Of a stretch of DNA of 64,000 nucleotides, positions 8,583 to 16,980 are shown piece by piece. Origin of the DNA: Ga0077536 sp943370145 (GTDB lineage Bacteria; Pseudomonadota; Gammaproteobacteria; Ga0077536); assembly GCA_943370145.1 (NCBI GenBank), contig CALRPY020000003.1, positions 62,001-126,000 on the forward strand. Reading direction: 5' to 3'. A program made the position numbers and the translations under genes. The notes beneath the pieces are model-generated. The model saw only the letters and a program-made list of their open reading frames with translations, was not told where the DNA came from and made no database searches. Each line of letters begins with the position of its first letter. Positions within the stretch are counted from its first letter, which is position 1.

Positions 8583-8612
8583 TGATCCGGCTGGCGCAAG
8601 GGGGCGTAGAAC
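8583..8612 (+). promoter_or_regulatory. Putative RpoE-type promoter for the sigma factor-chrR operon
   Basis: TGATCC (8583-8588), an 18-base spacer and TAGAAC (8607-8612) match the layout of the autoregulated RpoE promoter. Initiation about 7 bases further on would put the transcript start near 8619, which favours ATG 8632 over ATG 8617 as the sigma factor start. It is the mirror partner of the minus-strand promoter. Confidence 0.6.
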
Positions 8613-8631
8613 CGGCATGCTGCGCAAACTC

Positions 8632-9261
8632 ATGAATACCCCACCAGACACGGCCGCCGACAGTGCGGCCATCGTACCGTTTCCGCTCGATGCCGGGCGA
8701 CCCGAGGAGCACGATGCCGCGGGCCAGGAGACGCAATTACTGATACGCGTGCGTGACCAGCGTGATCGAGGCGCGTACCAGCAACTGTTCGACCTGTTCT
8801 CCGGCAAGGTCCAGGGCTACCTGCGGCGCACGGGCCTCGACCCGGCGGATGCCGAAAACATCCTGCAGGACATCATGCTCGCCGTGTGGCAGAAGGCCCG
8901 GCTGTTCGACGCGCAGCGCGCGTCGGCGCGGACCTGGATATTTTCCCTGGCGCGCAACCGGCTCATCGACCTGAAACGCTCGGCCAAGCGCGAGTATGCC
9001 GCCCTCGAGCGCTACTCGATGGAAACCGCCGACGACCAGGTGTACGAGGAAGACATGCTGGCACGGGCGGCGGGCAGCAAGTCCGTGGCGCTGCTGTCCC
9101 ACCTGCCGCCCGAGCAGGCGAGCGTGCTCCTGATGGCTTACGTCGAGGGCAAGTCGCACCGGGAAATCGCGCTCGAACTCAAATTGCCGATTGGCACCGT
9201 GAAGTCTCGCGCCCGCCTGGGCTTCCAGCGCGTGCGCGGCCTGTTGGAGCAAGCGCCTTGA
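8632..9261 (+). CDS. rpoE: ECF RNA polymerase sigma factor, RpoE (ChrR-partnered) type
   Basis: About 209 residues. Sigma region 2 runs from roughly AYQQLFDLFSGKVQGYLRR to the NRLIDLKR helix, including the DAENILQDIMLAVWQ core. Region 4 contains LPPEQASVLLMAYVEGKSHREIA and the recognition helix IGTVKSRARLGFQR. Adjacent genes identify it as the sigma factor held by ChrR and released by singlet oxygen or peroxides in Rhodobacter. A 40-residue N-terminal extension precedes region 2. ATG 8617 or even 8536 would extend it further, but the proposed promoter ends at 8612. No clear Shine-Dalgarno precedes 8632. The stop overlaps the TTG start of chrR. Confidence 0.9.
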   Translation: MNTPPDTAADSAAIVPFPLDAGRPEEHDAAGQETQLLIRVRDQRDRGAYQQLFDLFSGKVQGYLRRTGLDPADAENILQDIMLAVWQKARLFDAQRASARTWIFSLARNRLIDLKRSAKREYAALERYSMETADDQVYEEDMLARAAGSKSVALLSHLPPEQASVLLMAYVEGKSHREIALELKLPIGTVKSRARLGFQRVRGLLEQAP

Positions 9262-9911
9262 GCATCTCCCGTCATCCTGATTCAGCGTGGCTGATCGACT
9301 ATGCCTGCGGCAACCTGTCGCGCGGCTTCGAACTCGTGGTCTCCGCACACGTCATGGCCTGCGCCCAATGTGCCGAGGACGTCCGCAGCGCCGAGCGCCT
9401 GGGCGCGGAACTGATGCTGGGCAGCGCACCAGCCGCCGCGCGATTGAGTGCCAGCAGCATTCTCGACGCCGACCCGCGCGAACCGACATGGCTGAACGGC
9501 CGGCCGGGCTTCAGCGCACCACACGCAGGCTCCAGCCTGCAGTCCTTCGTCGACGCCTACCTCGACTGCGGTCTGTCGGCCCTGCCCTGGCGCAAGGCGG
9601 GCCGCGGCCTGCAGATTGCAAAACTCCGCGCGGAGGACGACGAACGCCTGTGGGTGTTGCGGGCTGCGCCCAACACGGTCCTGCCCCATCACGGACATGC
9701 CGGCAGCGAGCTGACGCTGGTGCTGAAGGGGGCCTATTTCAACGGCGACACCATCTACGCCGCCGGCGATCTCGAAGACGCGAACGAGACCACCGAGCAC
9801 CAGCCGATCGTGACCCGCGACGGCGAGTGTATCTGCCTCGCCGCGACCGAAGGACCGTTGCGCTTCAAATCCTGGCCCCCCCGCCTCGCCCAGCGCTACC
9901 TCGGCATCTGA
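9258..9911 (+). CDS. chrR: ChrR-type zinc anti-sigma factor with cupin domain
   Basis: A 217-residue anti-sigma factor. Starting from the TTG at 9258, the zinc ligands of the anti-sigma domain fall at His6, His31, Cys35 and Cys38, exactly the positions known in Rhodobacter ChrR. This strongly supports the TTG start, which overlaps the sigma gene stop by three bases (TTGA). The C-terminal cupin keeps the second metal site: His145, His147, Glu151 and His181, a four-residue shift from ChrR. The protein should hold RpoE inactive until singlet oxygen or organic peroxides are sensed through the cupin half. The longer open frame upstream runs through the sigma gene and is not used. Confidence 0.95.
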   Translation: MSISRHPDSAWLIDYACGNLSRGFELVVSAHVMACAQCAEDVRSAERLGAELMLGSAPAAARLSASSILDADPREPTWLNGRPGFSAPHAGSSLQSFVDAYLDCGLSALPWRKAGRGLQIAKLRAEDDERLWVLRAAPNTVLPHHGHAGSELTLVLKGAYFNGDTIYAAGDLEDANETTEHQPIVTRDGECICLAATEGPLRFKSWPPRLAQRYLGI

Positions 9912-10045
9912 GCGCTCCCGCCCCGCGCAGCGCGCCCCGACGGGGCCGCGCCCGCGGGCAGGGTTTTGCCCGGACAGCTAAGGCCGTATCCTAGGCGGCC
10001 TTCCGCCGGGTACAGGTTCCGGCGCACTCGCTTCGAAGAGGTCGC

Positions 10046-11203
10046 ATGTCCGCTCCCAGTTCATCCCCGACAGGCTCCCGGCTCCATGTTGGCATCGTCG
10101 GGGGCGGCCAGCTTGCACGCATGATGGCCGAAGTGGCCCCCCGCCTCGGCGTGGAAGTCACGGTTCTCGATCCCACCCCCGGCGCGCCGGCCAGCGATTT
10201 TGCCTCCCAGATTGTCGGCGGCTTCGATGACCGTGCCGCGCTGCGCGAACTCGCGCACGGCAGCGATGTGGTCACCCTCGACATCGAGGCTGTCAGCGCC
10301 GCCGCGCTCGCGGTGCTCGAGGAAAGCGGGGTCAGGGTAGCGCCATCGAGCAGGGTACTCGGCATCATCCAGGACAAGCTCGTGCAGAAGCGTTTTCTCG
10401 ACACGCACGGACTGCCGACCGGCCGCTTCGCGGCGGTCGACGACGCGGAGGCGCTGCGCGCCTTCGGCCTGCCGTGCATCCTGAAGGCGCGCCGCCACGG
10501 CTACGACGGGCGCGGCGTGAAGCGCGTCACGACCGTCGAGGACGCGGCCGAACTGCTGGCGGGCGGTCCCTGCCTGGCAGAGGAGATCGTCGACATCGAC
10601 AAGGAACTCGCCGTCATGGTGGCGCGCAATGCGCGCGGCGAGATTGCGCTGTATCCGGTCGTGGAAGCCGAATTCGACGCGGCGGCCAACATCCTGAACA
10701 CGATCAAGGCCCCGGCGCAGGTTGCCGGGGAAATCGCCGCGCGCTGCGCCGAACTCGCCACACGCTGCGTCACCGCGCTCGACGGAACCGGTATTTTCGG
10801 CATCGAATTCTTTCTCGACCGCAGCGGCCGCGTGCTGGTCAACGAAATCTCGCCGCGGCCGCACAACTCGGGCCACTACACGATTGAGGCCTGTGCAACC
10901 TCCCAGTTCGAGCAGCACCTGCGGGCAGTCACCAACATGCCGCTCGGGCCCACGACCCTGCTGCACGCAGCCGCGTCGTTCAACCTGCTCGGGGAACCCG
11001 ACGCATTCGGCAGGCCGGTCTACGCGGGTCTCGAGGATGCGCAGCGCGCCGGCGACATCGGCGTGCACCTGTACGGCAAGCTGAGCGTGAAACCCTGGCG
11101 CAAGATGGGACACGTCACGGTCACCGCCGCCAGCGGGGCCGACGCCGCTGGCAAGGCCGCGCGCCTGAAGACAGTCATGAAGGTGGGAGGCACAGGGAAA
11201 TGA
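10046..11203 (+). CDS. purK: 5-(carboxyamino)imidazole ribonucleotide synthase
   Basis: PurK, 385 residues, makes N5-CAIR from AIR, ATP and bicarbonate in purine synthesis. It is an ATP-grasp enzyme: an N-terminal Rossmann-like part begins IVGGGQLARMMAEVAPRLG (about 15-33), the ATP-grasp core includes the glycine-rich KARRHGYDGRG, and NEISPRPHNSGH near residue 267-278 is the classic PurK metal/ATP signature. Length is close to the family norm. The stop overlaps the purE ATG (ATGA), so the two partners are translationally coupled. An upstream gap of 134 bases separates it from chrR; it contains GC-rich inverted repeats but no clear terminator. Confidence 0.97.
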   Translation: MSAPSSSPTGSRLHVGIVGGGQLARMMAEVAPRLGVEVTVLDPTPGAPASDFASQIVGGFDDRAALRELAHGSDVVTLDIEAVSAAALAVLEESGVRVAPSSRVLGIIQDKLVQKRFLDTHGLPTGRFAAVDDAEALRAFGLPCILKARRHGYDGRGVKRVTTVEDAAELLAGGPCLAEEIVDIDKELAVMVARNARGEIALYPVVEAEFDAAANILNTIKAPAQVAGEIAARCAELATRCVTALDGTGIFGIEFFLDRSGRVLVNEISPRPHNSGHYTIEACATSQFEQHLRAVTNMPLGPTTLLHAAASFNLLGEPDAFGRPVYAGLEDAQRAGDIGVHLYGKLSVKPWRKMGHVTVTAASGADAAGKAARLKTVMKVGGTGK

Positions 11204-11721
11204 GTTCGCCCCTCGTTGGCGTCATCATGGGCAGCGATTCCGACCTGAAGGTCATGGGCGACGCCGCCCGAGTGCTCGAGGAGTTCGGCGTCCCTTTCGA
11301 AATGACGATAGTCTCGGCACATCGAACGCCGCAGCGCATGGTCGATTACGCGACACAGGCCGCCGCGCGGGGCCTGTCCGTGATCATCGCAGGCGCTGGT
11401 GGCGCCGCGCACCTGCCCGGCATGGTGGCCGCGCTGACGCCCTTGCCCGTCGTCGGTGTTCCGATTGCGGCAACCCTGCTCAACGGCAACGACGCCCTGC
11501 TCTCCATCGTGCAGATGCCCGCCGGCGTGCCCGTGGCAACGGTCGCCATCAACAATGCGACGAATGCGGCGCTGCTCGCGGTGCAGATTCTCGGCACCCG
11601 CGACCCGCAACTGCGCGAGGCGATGGCGAACTACAAACAGGGCCTGCAGCGCAAGGTCCTGGACGCAGCCAGCCGCACCGAGCGCCGTTTCGACCCCGAT
11701 TCCCTCCCACCGAAGTCGTGA
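11200..11721 (+). CDS. purE: 5-(carboxyamino)imidazole ribonucleotide mutase
   Basis: PurE class I, 173 residues, converts N5-CAIR to CAIR. The substrate-binding loop MGSDSDLKVM is at 9-18, the active-site SAHRTP at about 43-48, and the GAGGAAHLPGM loop near 75-85, all conserved. It lies directly downstream of purK with an ATGA overlap, the usual bacterial order reversed. Its stop overlaps the GTG start of the MOSC gene. The C-terminus is slightly extended compared with the roughly 160-residue norm. Confidence 0.97.
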   Translation: MSSPLVGVIMGSDSDLKVMGDAARVLEEFGVPFEMTIVSAHRTPQRMVDYATQAAARGLSVIIAGAGGAAHLPGMVAALTPLPVVGVPIAATLLNGNDALLSIVQMPAGVPVATVAINNATNAALLAVQILGTRDPQLREAMANYKQGLQRKVLDAASRTERRFDPDSLPPKS

Positions 11722-12593
11722 GCCGCATGCGAGTGCTCGGCCATGTGAAGGAGATCTGGCGCTTTCCGGTGAAGTCGATGCAAGGGAGTCCCGTGGCCGA
11801 ATGCCTGGTGACGCCGCAGGGCTTGGTCGGCGATCGTGGCTGGGCCATGCGCGACGACACCCGGCAGGAGGTGCAGTGGGGCAAGATGTACCCCCAGCTG
11901 ATGCTGTGCACCGCCCGCTACCGGCAGGCGCCCGTGCCGGGAGCGGCCACGCCGGTGGACATCACCTTCCCCGACGGCAGCGTGCTCGGCAGCGACAACC
12001 CCGACATACACCGCAAGCTCAGCGAACTGTGTGGACGCCCGGCCTCGCTGTGGCCGCTGCAGCCGGCCAGCAACCGCGACTTCTACAAGCGCTACAAACC
12101 CGACCCCGAGAAATGGGCCGAAGAGATCGGCGAAGCATTTGCGCGCGAGCCGGGCGAGCCCCAACCGGACTTCGCGCAGTTCCCTGAGGTGCTGGTCGAT
12201 TACGTGTCGGTCCCCGGCACCTTCTTCGACAACGAGGAGATTCACCTGCTGACGACCGCCTCACTGGCGACGATGGCAGCCGCAAACCCGCAGGCGACCT
12301 GGGACGTCCGTCGCTTCCGCCCGAACTTCCTCATCGAAACGCCGCCGGGCATGCACGGCCTCGTTGAACAGGCCTGGGTCGGCAGGAAGCTGCGCATGGG
12401 CGAAGCCATCCTCGAGATCTCGGCGCCGACACCGCGCTGCGGCATGACCACGCGCCCGCAGGGCGATTTGCCCTTCGACAAGACGATCCTGCGCACCATC
12501 GTCAGGGAGGGCGCGCAGAATCTCGGCGTAGGCGCCCATGTGCGTATGCCGGGCAAGGTTCGCGCCGGTGACCCTGTCGAACTGATCGACTGA
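11718..12593 (+). CDS. MOSC domain protein (YcbX/mARC-like)
   Basis: A 291-residue protein with an N-terminal MOSC beta-barrel (VKEIWRFPVKSMQG at 9-22, then GDRGWAMRDD) and a C-terminal MOSC domain containing RRFRPNFLIETP and PTPRCGMTTRPQGDLP. The Cys in PTPRCGM aligns with the residue that carries molybdenum cofactor in mARC/YcbX enzymes. These reduce N-hydroxylated compounds in the cytoplasm. Start is GTG 11718, overlapping the purE stop. This is the third gene of a purK-purE-MOSC operon; any link to purines, such as reduction of N-hydroxylated bases, is inference. Confidence 0.85.
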   Translation: MSRMRVLGHVKEIWRFPVKSMQGSPVAECLVTPQGLVGDRGWAMRDDTRQEVQWGKMYPQLMLCTARYRQAPVPGAATPVDITFPDGSVLGSDNPDIHRKLSELCGRPASLWPLQPASNRDFYKRYKPDPEKWAEEIGEAFAREPGEPQPDFAQFPEVLVDYVSVPGTFFDNEEIHLLTTASLATMAAANPQATWDVRRFRPNFLIETPPGMHGLVEQAWVGRKLRMGEAILEISAPTPRCGMTTRPQGDLPFDKTILRTIVREGAQNLGVGAHVRMPGKVRAGDPVELID

Positions 12594-12669
12594 CGATTGC
12601 CCGCGCGGCGAGCCGCCGGGCCGCCACCCGCCAGACCCGCGGCGCCGTGCACACGGCGCCCCCGCCGAC

Positions 12670-12699
12670 TTGTCAGCGCCGATTTTCCTTGTCTATCTT
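12670..12699 (+). promoter_or_regulatory. Putative sigma-70-type promoter of cfa
   Basis: TTGTCA (12670-12675), an 18-base spacer and TATCTT (12694-12699). It lies 59 bases upstream of the cfa ATG. Five of six -35 positions and four of six -10 positions match the consensus. Confidence 0.45.
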
Positions 12700-12758
12700 C
12701 AGACGAGGCGCCACTGCGCGTGCGCCTTCCTGACGGACCTGCGAGGAGCGGCTACCCC

Positions 12759-13925
12759 ATGGACCAGACCACGCGTGCCGACAACCGCCCCATGCTCAAA
12801 GCGGCCCAGGGCCCGGGCTTCCTGCATCGCCGCTACGCCAGCATGCTGGCGAGCGCGGACATCCAAATCAACGGCAGCCGCACGTGGGACATGCGCGTCC
12901 ATGACGAGCGCCTCTTCGCGCGCTGCCTGCGCGACGGCACCATCGGTCTCGGTGACGCCTATGTCGAAGGCTGGTGGGACGCGGCCGCCCTCGATGAATT
13001 CTTCACGCGCCTGGTCGCGGCCCGCATCGACGAGCGCGTGATCAATTTCCGGCGCGCCGTTGCCGCCATCCAGGCCACGCTGCTCAACCTGCAGACCCGC
13101 TACCTCGCGCGCCGCGTCGCCGAACGTCACTACGACCTGGGCAACGACCTGTACCGCGCAATGCTCGACCAGCGGATGATTTACACCTGCGGCTACTGGG
13201 AACACGCGCGCACGCTGGAAGAAGCGCAGGACGCCAAGCTCGACCTGGTATGCCGCAAGCTGGGCTTCGCGCCGGGCATGCGGGTGCTCGACATCGGCTG
13301 CGGCTGGGGCGGCTTCGCGGCATTCGCCGCGCAGCGATGCGGTGTTTCGGTGGTGGGCGTGACGATCTCCGCCGAGCAGGCCGCGCTCGGCAGTGACCGC
13401 TGCGCGGGACTGGATGTGGACATCCGGCTTCAGGACTACCGCGACGTGACCGGACGTTTCGACCGCATCGTGTCGCTCGGCATGTTCGAGCACGTGGGCC
13501 GGAAGAATTACAGCGAATACATGCGGACGGCTCGCCGGCTGCTCGCCCCCGGCGGACTCTTCCTGCTGCACACGATAGGCCGCAACGATCACGGCGCGGG
13601 GGTCGATCCCTGGGTCACGCGGTATATCTTCCCGAACAGTGAAATCCCCTCGCTGCAGCGGATGGCGAGCGCCATCCATCGCCAGTTCGTCCTTGAGGAT
13701 CTGCACAATTTCGGCGCCGATTACGCGCTGACGCTGCTCGCCTGGCGCGACAACTTCCAGCGCGCGTGGGCGGACTTCACGGCCCGCATGCCGGGCGATT
13801 TCTACCGTCGCTGGTACTACTACCTCAGCATGTTCGCTGGCGTCTTCCACGCACGCGGCCTGCAACTGTGGCAACTGGTGCTGTCACCGGAGGGCGTGCC
13901 CGGCGGCTATCGCCGGCCGGCTTGA
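12759..13925 (+). CDS. cfa: Cyclopropane-fatty-acyl-phospholipid synthase
   Basis: A 388-residue canonical Cfa, which uses SAM to turn unsaturated acyl chains of membrane phospholipids into cyclopropanes. HYDLGNDLY is at 124-132, the SAM motif LDIGCGWGG at 177-185. The bicarbonate-binding residues of the E. coli enzyme are all present with a constant offset of five: Cys144, Glu244, His271, Ile273. The start ATG 12759 has a GAGGAG site upstream; the longer open frame to 12597 is non-coding in character. It is a second Cfa-family gene in this window, and its intact active site contrasts with the methyltransferase at 5194-6426. In Rhodobacter a cfa gene also belongs to the RpoE regulon, but no TGATCC box is seen here. 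Confidence 0.95.
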   Translation: MDQTTRADNRPMLKAAQGPGFLHRRYASMLASADIQINGSRTWDMRVHDERLFARCLRDGTIGLGDAYVEGWWDAAALDEFFTRLVAARIDERVINFRRAVAAIQATLLNLQTRYLARRVAERHYDLGNDLYRAMLDQRMIYTCGYWEHARTLEEAQDAKLDLVCRKLGFAPGMRVLDIGCGWGGFAAFAAQRCGVSVVGVTISAEQAALGSDRCAGLDVDIRLQDYRDVTGRFDRIVSLGMFEHVGRKNYSEYMRTARRLLAPGGLFLLHTIGRNDHGAGVDPWVTRYIFPNSEIPSLQRMASAIHRQFVLEDLHNFGADYALTLLAWRDNFQRAWADFTARMPGDFYRRWYYYLSMFAGVFHARGLQLWQLVLSPEGVPGGYRRPA

Positions 13926-13997
13926 GACACGCCGGGGCCGATTTCCCGTGCGCGCCGACTTGGGCGGCGGCCCGGCACGTGCACATAATCAACGACC

Positions 13998-14636
13998 ATG
14001 ACGGTTGCGGCGCGCCCGCCGCAGGGGCCCAGCATGCTGAACAAGCCGTTCTTCTACTCGCACATCCGCACCCATCTTTTTGACGGACGCCTGCTTCCCG
14101 GCCAGGTGACGGGAATCGAGGGCATCCTCGACGAGTGGGAGGCGCAGCACGCGCGCAAGGACGACCGCTGGCTCGCCTACATGCTGGCGACCACGCACCA
14201 CGAGACCGACCGGACCATGAAACCGGTACGCGAGCGCGGCAGCACGGCCTACCTGACGATGATGTACGACCCGACCGGCGCACGGCCGCGGCTCGCCCTG
14301 CAGCATGGCAACACCAGCCCGGGCGACGGCCCGCGCTACTGCGGCCGGGGCTTCGTGCAGCTGACCTGGAAGTGCAATTACGAGAAGGCCGGCAAGGTGC
14401 TGGGGCTGGATCTCGTCGGCCACCCTGATCTCGCGCTCGAGCTGCCTATCGCGACCCGGCTGCTGTTCGAGGGCATGCAGCGCGGCTGGTTCACCGGGCG
14501 CAAACTGGCTGACCACTTCAATCCGACCCGCGAAGACTGGGTCGGCGCGCGGCGCATCATCAACGGGACGGACAAGGCCAACCTCGTCGCGTCCTACGCA
14601 AAGCATTATTACGCGGCGCTGAGCTACACAACTTGA
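13998..14636 (+). CDS. Glycoside hydrolase family 19 (chitinase/lysozyme-like) protein
   Basis: A 212-residue GH19 domain without signal peptide or binding module. The family's catalytic Glu lies in ATTHHETDRT (about 65-74) and the substrate-cleft motif is YCGRGFVQLTW (113-123). GH19 enzymes of this compact type are endolysins or peptidoglycan hydrolases as often as chitinases. There are no phage genes nearby, so it is either domesticated or a stand-alone toxin or lysozyme. ATG 13998 is the open start; ATG 14034 (MLNKPFF) also fits, since the first 12 residues look unstructured. A possible promoter, TTGGGC - 18 bases - CATAAT, ends about 12 bases before the first ATG. Confidence 0.85.
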   Translation: MTVAARPPQGPSMLNKPFFYSHIRTHLFDGRLLPGQVTGIEGILDEWEAQHARKDDRWLAYMLATTHHETDRTMKPVRERGSTAYLTMMYDPTGARPRLALQHGNTSPGDGPRYCGRGFVQLTWKCNYEKAGKVLGLDLVGHPDLALELPIATRLLFEGMQRGWFTGRKLADHFNPTREDWVGARRIINGTDKANLVASYAKHYYAALSYTT

Positions 14637-14810
14637 GAGAGGCCGCGGTTGGAAACGCGGATTGGGCAATAATGCAGGCGAAACGCCCTCGAACACGGCT
14701 GCCGCCAGAGTGGACGTCGCGGTGCGCAAGGTCACTGCGTTCACTGCGACGTCGCTGAGCGACGAACGGCCGCCTTCAGCCTCGAGTGCGACGCGAGGAA
14801 CCGCCGGAGT

Positions 14811-14845
14811 CACGCCCTCCCGGTCCGCGCGACCGGGAGGGCGTG
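14811..14845. terminator. Strong GC-rich stem-loop between the GH19 gene and RTX gene 1
   Basis: A perfect 15-base-pair inverted repeat (14811-14825 with 14831-14845) with a 5-base loop. It ends 8 bases from the RTX stop codon and so lies just downstream of it on the minus strand. There is no T-run on either side, so it may be a Rho-assisted or transcript-stabilising hairpin rather than a textbook intrinsic terminator. Confidence 0.6.
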
Positions 14846-14852
14846 AACAGAC

Positions 14853-16811
14853 TCAGACGATCTCGAACACTGAACCGAGGTTTGCCTTCAGGTCATCGAG
14901 GTCGAAGTTCGTCGAGAACACGTTCTCGATGGTGATGCTCCACGAGCGGTCGCCGGTCGTGCCTGCACCACCCGTCTCGCCGATGATCAGATCGCTGTCG
15001 TATTGGCTGAACAGACTGCCCCAGGCCTCGTCGACGAACTGCATGTCCTGCGTCGGCACGTCCAGAAGCGGATTGAGGCGCGGCAGCAGTGACTTGGTGA
15101 ACTCCGTCTTGTCGTCCATCGACCCCGAGATGACGAAGCGGATCTTGTCGCCGTCGGCGACGTTGAAGTCCGTAATCGAGTCGTGGCCGGACTGAGCGCC
15201 CTTGCGCCCCAGGTCGAACCACACCTCGCCCTTGTCCCAGTCGATCTTGAGGTCGCCGCGGAAGACGAAGAGGTCCTTGCCGGCGCCGCCGGTGAGGATT
15301 TCGCTGCCCGCGCCGCCATCGAGGATGTCGTTGCCCGCACCGCCCTTCAGCACGTCATTGCCGGCTTCGCCGTAGAGGGTGTCGTTGTCCGCGCCACCGT
15401 CGATGTCATCGCCGTCGAGACCGCCCCAGACGACGTCGGCGCCGGCGCCCGCCCTCACGAAATCCGCGCCCGCTTCGCCCCAGATGGCATCATTGCCGTC
15501 ACCGCCGACGATTTCGTCGAGGCCGGCGCCGCCGAGCAGGTAGTCGTTGCCGGTGCCGCCATCGATACTGTCGTTGCCGTCGCCGCCGTAAAGCCAGTCG
15601 CCACCGCCGTTGCCGACGAGGTTGTCGTTGCCGGCCTCGCCGTAGAGACGATCGCCCGCGTTGCCACCGATGAGGTTATCGTTGCCGCCGCCGCCGTAGT
15701 AGACGATCTGCACGCTGGCACCGCCACTGCCACCACCGCTACCCGCGCCACCGTTGTCGTCGACGCCGTCGCCGCCGTAAACGAGCTTCCAGGTCGGTTT
15801 CAGCAGCATGCTCGAGCTGAGCTCGGACACGCCTAGGCCGGCAAGGGTGATGCTCGCCTTGTTCGCCGCGTTCGAAGTCTGGAAGAACTCGAGCAGCGCG
15901 CCGTCCGCGGACTGGGAAAGAGAGATCGAGACATCGGCGCCTGCGGCCTGCCAGGTGCCGGGCTGCTTCGCGTCGATGAAGTCGTAGAAGGACTGCTGCT
16001 CGTCATAGAAGCGAGCAGTCAGGCTGCGGATGTCGACCAGATCGAGCCCCTTCTCGAGATCCATCACCGTATCGTTGCCCTGGGCGCTGAGTACCCCGGT
16101 CAGGGCGCGCGCCTCGCTGAACCACCACTGGAAGACGTCGCGCTGCCCGTCCTTCGTCGAGCCGGCGATGACCGTGACGTCGCCAGCCTGCGCATAGGTG
16201 ACGCTGCCGCCGAAGAGGAGGTCATTTCCCGCCCCGCCGATCAGCGTGTCGGCGCCCGAGCCGCCGACCAGCACGTCGTTGCCCGCGCCGCCATCAAGCC
16301 AGTCGTGGTCGGCTTCGCCGTCGAGCAAGTCGTCACCCGCCTCGCCGCGCAGCGCGTCGTTACCACTGCCGCCGAACAGGGCGTCGTCGCCGGCGCCACC
16401 CCACATTTGGTCGTGACCGGCACCACCGATGACTTCGTCGAGACCTGCGCCGCCGAAGAGGTAGTCATTGCCAGTGCCACCGTCGAGACGGTCGTTGTCG
16501 GCGCCGCCGTCGAGCCAGTCGTTGCCATCATCGCCGTGCAATTCGTCATTGCCGGTGCCTCCGAGCAGGGTGTCGTTGCCATTGCCGCCGTGCACCTCGT
16601 CATCGCCGGCGCCCGCGTCGACCCAATCGTTGCCGTCGCCCGCGTTGACGGTGTCGTTGCCGCCGCCGGCGAAGATCCGATCGTGGCCGCTGCCTGTGCT
16701 GATGACATCCGCGGCGTCGGTGCCGAGCACGGCGGTGTTTTGCGTCGAGCCGGTAGCGGTGGTCGCGCCGGTTTGAAGGTTGGTGACGTTGAACTTGAGT
16801 CTGATGGCCAT
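14853..16811 (-). CDS. RTX (hemolysin-type calcium-binding repeat) secreted protein 1
   Basis: A 652-residue protein dominated by the RTX nonapeptide GGxGxDxUx, in two arrays at about residues 40-205 and 375-525. A non-repeat region of about 160 residues (205-365) separates them; I recognise no enzyme domain in it. The C-terminal 125 residues are repeat-free and end in a short acidic/hydrophobic tail (FEIV), as expected of an uncleaved type I secretion signal. There is no N-terminal signal peptide. Calcium would fold the repeats outside the cell. Start ATG 16811 has AGAGGA upstream. The adjacent HlyD and ABC exporter genes are the obvious secretion route. It could be an adhesin, S-layer-like or matrix protein; a protease or lipase motif is not visible. 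Confidence 0.9.
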   Translation of the reverse strand: MAIRLKFNVTNLQTGATTATGSTQNTAVLGTDAADVISTGSGHDRIFAGGGNDTVNAGDGNDWVDAGAGDDEVHGGNGNDTLLGGTGNDELHGDDGNDWLDGGADNDRLDGGTGNDYLFGGAGLDEVIGGAGHDQMWGGAGDDALFGGSGNDALRGEAGDDLLDGEADHDWLDGGAGNDVLVGGSGADTLIGGAGNDLLFGGSVTYAQAGDVTVIAGSTKDGQRDVFQWWFSEARALTGVLSAQGNDTVMDLEKGLDLVDIRSLTARFYDEQQSFYDFIDAKQPGTWQAAGADVSISLSQSADGALLEFFQTSNAANKASITLAGLGVSELSSSMLLKPTWKLVYGGDGVDDNGGAGSGGGSGGASVQIVYYGGGGNDNLIGGNAGDRLYGEAGNDNLVGNGGGDWLYGGDGNDSIDGGTGNDYLLGGAGLDEIVGGDGNDAIWGEAGADFVRAGAGADVVWGGLDGDDIDGGADNDTLYGEAGNDVLKGGAGNDILDGGAGSEILTGGAGKDLFVFRGDLKIDWDKGEVWFDLGRKGAQSGHDSITDFNVADGDKIRFVISGSMDDKTEFTKSLLPRLNPLLDVPTQDMQFVDEAWGSLFSQYDSDLIIGETGGAGTTGDRSWSITIENVFSTNFDLDDLKANLGSVFEIV

Positions 16812-16960
16812 GGGGTGAGTCCTCTTTTGTTGTGGTTGGTGGCCGGAAAATGCGACTCGGCTCGCAGATTCGGTAACTGCCTGGGCGGCATGTTCCGGCC
16901 AAGGTGCTCACAACCCCAGAGCGAAATTGTTAAAAAAAGAAAATCCTGATACTTAACTTA

Positions 16961-16980
16961 CTGTTTTTATTAATTTCTCA
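16961..16980 (-). promoter_or_regulatory. AT-rich motif shared by the two RTX genes (copy 1)
   Basis: In an AT-rich island about 150 bases upstream of RTX gene 1. Read on the plus strand, this 20-base stretch matches copy 2 (24731-24750) as ACTGTTTTTATTRRTTTYTC, with the first 12 bases identical. The surrounding DNA is GC-rich, so the match stands out. It is probably a regulator site or promoter element; which regulator is unknown. Confidence 0.5.

Noticed and set aside
9912..10045. Terminator between chrR and purK
   Set aside because: GC-rich inverted repeats are present but short, with no T-run; not distinct enough to call.
12594..12758. RpoE-type promoter for cfa by analogy with Rhodobacter
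   Set aside because: Only a sigma-70-like TTGTCA/TATCTT pair is visible; there is no TGATCC box.
15300..16700. Regular repeat spacing that might suggest a CRISPR or satellite array
   Set aside because: The period is 27 bases and is in frame with GGxGxDxUx nonapeptides; it is RTX coding DNA with degenerate copies and no spacers.
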